From assembly GCA_007922225.1 (NCBI GenBank), contig ML679961.1:9481433-9545432 (forward strand): a stretch of DNA of 64,000 nt. The letters are read 5' to 3'. The position numbers were made by a program, and so were the translations under genes. The notes beneath the pieces are model-generated. The model was not told the origin of the DNA and ran no database searches. It saw only the letters and a list, made by a program, of their open reading frames with translations. Shown here in pieces: positions 59,364-64,000 of this stretch. How positions within the stretch are numbered: the stretch's first letter is position 1; each line of letters starts with the position of its first letter. The stretch comes from Emydura subglobosa (Eukaryota; Chordata; Testudines; Chelidae).

Positions 59364-60674
59364 ATGGCAGAAAATAAAGAAAGCAATAGTAAAAACATAG
59401 ACGTGAGACCCAAAACCAGCCGTAGTAGGAGTGCAGACAGAAAGGATGGTTATGTATGGAGTGGAAAGAAGCTCTCATGGTCAAAAAAGAACGATAATTG
59501 TTCTGATGGTGAAGCAGCAAGTAGTATAGGAAAACCAGCGGCTGGTTTCAGGAGCCAAGAGAGGAAGCACAGCTGTTCGTCTATTGAACTGGATTTAGAT
59601 CGTTCGTGTGGCCACAGATTTTTAGGCCGGTCTCTTAAACAGAAATTGCAAGATGCTGTGGGACAGTGTTTTCCTATAAAGAACTGTAGCAGTCGGCACT
59701 CTTCAGTGGTTCCGTCAAAGAGAAAAATCCATATCAGTGAATTAATGCTAGATAAGTGTCCTTTCCCACCACGATCAGAGTTAGCTTTTCGGTGGCACTT
59801 AATTAAAAGACACACTGCCCCCATAAGCCAAAAATCAGAAGATTGGATAATCACTGATTTATCACAAAGTGAAGAGAAGGGTGATCAGCTGAGAGATGGC
59901 GAGAGCACAGATGGGGGAGTAAACTCTTTCTCTCAGTCGTGTGACATTACAGATAGCAACTCCTGTAAATGTGATCCTAGGACTGAATCGGTAATGAGCA
60001 AGGTGTTAAAGAATAATAAAGAGGACAGTGACATGGACTCAGATGATGAAGTTATAACACTTTGCACAAGTTCTAGAAAGAGGAACAAACCCAGATGGGA
60101 AACCGATGATGAGCTGCTACAGTTGGAAACTCCTCCCAAATATCATACCCAGATTGATTATGTCCACTGTCTTGTCCCAGACCTTCTTCAGATCAATAAC
60201 AATCCATGCTACTGGGGCGTAATGGACAAATATGCAGCTGAGGCACTATTAGAAGGAAAGCCAGAAGGAACTTTTTTACTACGAGACTCTGCCCAAGAAG
60301 ACTATTTGTTTTCTGTTAGTTTTAGACGCTATAGTCGTTCTCTTCATGCAAGGATTGAACAGTGGAATCATAACTTCAGCTTTGATGCTCACGATCCTTG
60401 TGTCTTCCATTCTCCTGACATTACTGGTCTCTTAGAGCATTATAAAGACCCGAACTCTTGTATGTTCTTTGAACCACTTTTATCTACTCCCTTAAACAGG
60501 ACTTTTCCTTTTTCCCTTCAGCATATATGCAGAACAGTTATTTGCAACTCTACAACATATGATGGCATTGATGCTCTTCCTATTCCTCCATCTGTCAAAT
60601 TATATCTTAAGGAATATCACTATAAATCAAAAGTTAGAGTACTCAGGATCGATGTACCAGAGCAACAAAGTTAG
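59364..60674 (+). CDS. SOCS4: SOCS4, suppressor of cytokine signalling 4 (single coding exon)
   Basis: Adaptor that binds phosphotyrosine through an SH2 domain and recruits elongin B/C and cullin-5 through a SOCS box, so that bound signalling proteins are ubiquitinated; in mammals it acts on EGFR-type signalling. The 436 residues compare with about 440 in mammals. A long N-terminal region (1-282) has conserved blocks, RPKTSRSRSADRKDGYVWSG near 15-34 and a FLGRSLKQKLQDAVGQCFPI block near 86-105. The SH2 domain spans about 283-374, with the phosphotyrosine-binding Arg307 in FLLRDS. The SOCS box is about 381-430, with the elongin-binding SLQHICRTVI at 384-393 and LPIP at 405-408. The middle (about 150-215) is the least like the mammalian protein. 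The start is the first ATG of the long frame. No frame damage is seen. Confidence 0.97.
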   Translation: MAENKESNSKNIDVRPKTSRSRSADRKDGYVWSGKKLSWSKKNDNCSDGEAASSIGKPAAGFRSQERKHSCSSIELDLDRSCGHRFLGRSLKQKLQDAVGQCFPIKNCSSRHSSVVPSKRKIHISELMLDKCPFPPRSELAFRWHLIKRHTAPISQKSEDWIITDLSQSEEKGDQLRDGESTDGGVNSFSQSCDITDSNSCKCDPRTESVMSKVLKNNKEDSDMDSDDEVITLCTSSRKRNKPRWETDDELLQLETPPKYHTQIDYVHCLVPDLLQINNNPCYWGVMDKYAAEALLEGKPEGTFLLRDSAQEDYLFSVSFRRYSRSLHARIEQWNHNFSFDAHDPCVFHSPDITGLLEHYKDPNSCMFFEPLLSTPLNRTFPFSLQHICRTVICNSTTYDGIDALPIPPSVKLYLKEYHYKSKVRVLRIDVPEQQS

Positions 60675-62395
60675 AATGTAGTTTTGTGTGGGAATAGGGG
60701 TTGTCTCTTGATCAGATTAAGTTTGTGTTCTGTCCTTCCTCCCTTGAATTTTTTTCTATGACAGTTTGAATTTTTTCTGCAGATTATTTATGGTCCAAAC
60801 TAGCCTCTGCCTGGGTCTTTCTAGTCAAACGTACATTGACTTTTCCTGCCACCCCTTTTTAGTCAACTCACCTGAGTCTGTGGTTTTTTGGTAATGTTCA
60901 TACCCTCTAGGGTTTTACGGAATTTCAGGTAGGTTTTCTGGGGTTTCCACATAGGGATAGTCTTTAGATTTAAAGATAAGAATTCCTATTTGAATTAGAT
61001 TTGTCTTTTTATATTGTAATTTACATATGTTGCAGGCATGTTTGAAACATTGTATGCACTGTAAACTAAAGATTGACTAATCTGTATTTTCTATCTATCT
61101 TTTAAAATGAGTGATATGAGCTATATAGTAAAATTAATCAGTCTATTTCTAACATTATTACTGTGTAAAATATTATTCAGTCTTTATCTTTTGATGGGCA
61201 GTTATTGCTATGAAGTTTTTTCTATTCTTATTTCTCTAAACACTTTTGCCATTTGGGCATATTAAACTGTTTTGTCTTGCACTGTTAATCCTGAAGAGAA
61301 GATGGATAACCTTCTTACTTCATTAGTACTAGGGAGGTTTTTCATTTAAATATGGTTTAGAAGAAGCTACTACAGATTGATCAGATGCTACATTTCACAA
61401 GGCAAGATTGCTTGCTGCCAAATTTTCTGTGCAAGAAAATTATGCATGGATAATCCTCCAGAAAGCTGCACCATTTTATGTTATATTTGTGGGGTCATTT
61501 ATGAAAATCAAACTCTTGCCTCCTTTTCAATAAAGTTACTATTAATCTCACACTTGAATCAACAGCAAAATCCCAGTTAACTTCAGTGGATGCATGGCCA
61601 GGCATAGAACTGTTGACTGTAAAGGGCAGAGGGGCCCAGTTCTCTGATGTGCTGAGCACCCTCCAATCTCTGTCTTTTTTGAAGGGACTCACCTCTGTTT
61701 ATGACACTGGGCTCAGTTTAGCCAGTCTGTCAAATGTGATAAGTAATAATATTGGTAACTAAAGTGAACAAATTGTTTTTTCCCTTTAACCATGTGAACA
61801 GTTTGTGACCTGTTGAATAACCCCTTAGGAATTTAGGCCCTGATCCTTCAATATGTGATTGACTTTAAACATGAGCAGTCTTTTTTACTTGAATGATCAC
61901 TCATGTGCATAAATTAAGCACGTGCATAAATGTTTGCAGAATTGGAACCTAAAATCACATTACATGGTTTCTTTTGGCCATTTTAATTTCAGTTGTCGGA
62001 AAATTATATGAACTTTGGGCAGCAAATCTCCCCTCTGCTCCCCCAAAGTTGGAGGCTTAATAGTGCTTGGAGTTGCTGTGCAAATTTTCCCACACAGTTC
62101 CACTGAAGCACTGTGTTCCTTGCCTAAAAATTCTTCAGTGATGCCTTAGGGTTCAACCCAGACCAGTAGGGGGTTGTCATTGCTGCCCCTGCAGCTCTTG
62201 GTGCTTTAAATACTATGCTGCTATGGCTCTCAGCCTGAATGCCAACAGCCAGCGTACAAGCATGCAGGTTCTGCCGAGGCTTCCACTTCCCAGTTACTGT
62301 TCTTTGCAGACAGCCTAATGGTCCCCCAATCCCACATTTCCACAGTTGTCTCCCTGCCTCCCCTCTCCTAAAACATTCACAGAAGTCAAGTGTGT
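60675..62395 (+). other. SOCS4: SOCS4 3' UTR and downstream, no other gene seen
   Basis: AT-rich non-coding DNA. ATTAAA at 61261 and AATAAA at 61529-61534 are candidate polyadenylation signals on this strand. A diverged palindromic repeat lies at about 61838-61955. The mammalian SOCS4 3' UTR is several kb, so a later end is possible. Confidence 0.5.
61838..61955. repeat. Diverged palindromic interspersed repeat
   Basis: AGGCCCTGATCCTTCAATAT on the left is answered by ATAAATGTTTGCAGAATTGG on the right around ACTTGAATGATCACTCATGT. Fragments of the same kind lie near 35460, 38415 and 40875. Confidence 0.55.
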
Positions 62396-63230
62396 TGCTC
62401 CTTTAAAGACACAGTACACTGCAGTGTGTTAATTTAACTGAGGTTTGACAAACCCTCTTTATTTCAGTCACGGAACTGAATTGGTTTATAGTAAAAGTAG
62501 AACAAATTTATTAAACAAAGTCATAGGTTCAAATTATACCAAGTATTAGGAATACAAATAGAAAGGGCTACAAGCAAATAAGTAAAAAATACCCTTCTAG
62601 GACTAAAACTTAATTTCAGCAAGTTACAATCTTTGCCTGAGTAGGTTTCTCACCTCTGTTCAGTTCCTCAAGACTGCAACCGCCATTGACCATTCAACAT
62701 TGAAGAACCCAGTGTTCTGTGATTTTCAGAGCTCTGGCCCCTTGAATCCTCAAGTGATGGCTAAGTCAAGTGTCTTTTTGCCCCCTTACATCACTCCATT
62801 GTCTCACCGTCTCTGTTTTAAGAGCCAGGAAGGTTTCTTGTGGATTTCCTATACCCTCTCCCCCAACTGATTTGTATGTAAATAGGGCTTCTGTTGTTTT
62901 GATTCCAGGCTTCTTAATTTGCATTGGAGACAGTAGATAGCTGCCTTCCTTTCCGGCTGAGAGAGAACTTCTTTCTCCCTGGGTTTGGTCACAGACTTTA
63001 AGGCATAATATCACTAAGTCTCCATAATTCCTCATATAGTGTTAATGCATATATTTCACAATGATGTTAAACACCAGCATGTCACAGAGTTTCATAAGAC
63101 CTATTCAATACACTTTTATAATTCAGCAGTATTGTATACAATCGGTTGATTCCATTGCTTATCATTGGAGGTTCAGACCCCCGGTCTTTATAGACCAGTA
63201 AACCTTTGAAATGTGTTCTCAGGTAAAGTA
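62396..63230. repeat. Unclassified block, probable interspersed repeat
   Basis: A fairly compact, non-coding block with composition unlike its flanks (for example a CT-rich centre around 62700-63000). It looks like turtle interspersed repeat DNA, but I see no protein motif, terminal repeat or clear end, so class and boundaries are uncertain. Confidence 0.3.
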
Positions 63231-64000
63231 ACTTTTCTCCTGCTGGGAGCTACCGTGTGGTCTGGTGAAGACTTCATACTTTTTCCTCCCCATATTAGTT
63301 TCATGTAAATGTATCTTCATTGTTTCTCCCTGATGACCAAACTTGTCAGAGAAGCAAATACCCATTCCTTCATCTAAGACAGTGTGGGCTTATGCAGTGT
63401 TTGCCAAGCACATGTTAAGAACATGATCCTAGCACAAACTTATAACTTTGTACGCATCTCTTACATACACCACTCAAGAATATTAATTATCAGTGAGTTA
63501 TTAGTTTTCCAATGATATATTACATGCCACCTTTTGGGTATCTATCATGACATCAGTGTGTGAGGTGCAGAGAGTATGTCAGGCCTGATGAGTTGCAGAC
63601 ACAGAATAGTGAACTGCAAATGGGCCGCTGTGTCACATCTTCTGTTTCAGGCCTCAGCCTTCTAAGCAAACAACATGCATTGAACTAACCTATTGTCATT
63701 GTTATGTAGATATATTTCCACAAGGGACTAAAAGGAGACCATCGTGTTTGTTTTCACTTGTGCTTTAAATTGGTTGTGAACCAAAGTCTCCAGGGACCAA
63801 AATGCTAATCATCAATCCATGGTTTTACATGGACATATGTTGATGAATACACTATGGTGCAGATCCTCAGCTGCTGTAAACTATCATAGCACCATTGTTG
63901 AGACTATGAGAAGTTTACAGCAGCTGAAACTCTGCCCTGGTATGTGCAAATTGCAATTAGGGAACTGATACCATTAAACTGTCCACAGCCGCCGATGCAA
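63231..64000. other. Non-coding DNA downstream of SOCS4
   Basis: No gene or clear repeat recognised. By mammalian synteny MAPK1IP1L would be the next gene to the right, but nothing here shows it. Confidence 0.5.

Noticed and set aside
62766..63035. 89-residue minus-strand frame
   Set aside because: Lies in a probable interspersed repeat block; no recognised domain.

Overview
The window is vertebrate nuclear DNA, most likely from a turtle or another non-avian sauropsid. The basis is two long multi-exon or intron-bearing host genes, several CR1-type LINE copies (one ending in ATTCTATG-like units), DIRS-type tyrosine-recombinase retroelements, a two-gene Harbinger DNA transposon and many short inverted-repeat elements whose ends read GTCTACAC. 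Birds and mammals lack this combination as far as I know. The species itself cannot be read from the sequence.

Two host genes are present, head to head around one CpG island at about 50.9-51.7 kb. WDHD1 (AND-1/Ctf4) runs leftward from about 51.5 kb to 3.6 kb. I could place all 25 coding exons; joined, they keep frame throughout and give 3381 nt, or 1126 residues plus stop, close to the roughly 1129 residues of the mammalian protein. SOCS4 runs rightward: a non-coding first exon at about 51.54-51.62 kb, a 7.6 kb intron, and a single coding exon at 59364-60674 (436 residues). The pair is arranged as in mammals. WDHD1 works at the replication fork; SOCS4 is an SH2/SOCS-box adaptor for an E3 ligase. 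Their shared promoter is the only functional link visible.

Region by region: 1-2.9 kb is intergenic, with two short inverted-repeat elements, one carrying a GC-rich minisatellite-like core. 2.9-51.5 kb is WDHD1. Its introns hold an internally deleted DIRS element (about 7.97-9.48 kb), a near full-length but decayed DIRS element (about 24.24-28.98 kb) with a nested insertion, CR1 copies at 29.4, 33.7, 39.8 and 47.9 kb, and a decayed two-gene Harbinger element (about 42.3-46.4 kb). 51.6-59.3 kb is SOCS4 intron 1, with an L2/CR1-like fragment and a MIR-like SINE split by a later insertion. 60.7-64 kb is SOCS4 3' UTR and downstream DNA, including an unclassified repeat-like block.

The points most worth a second look are a GC-AG intron in WDHD1, a strong-context 30-codon upstream ORF in SOCS4 created by splicing exon 1 to exon 2, the complete DIRS terminal architecture in two related elements, and the placement of a DIRS terminus about 40 bp from the WDHD1 exon 11 acceptor. 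I found no novel defence, RNA or gene-cluster system.
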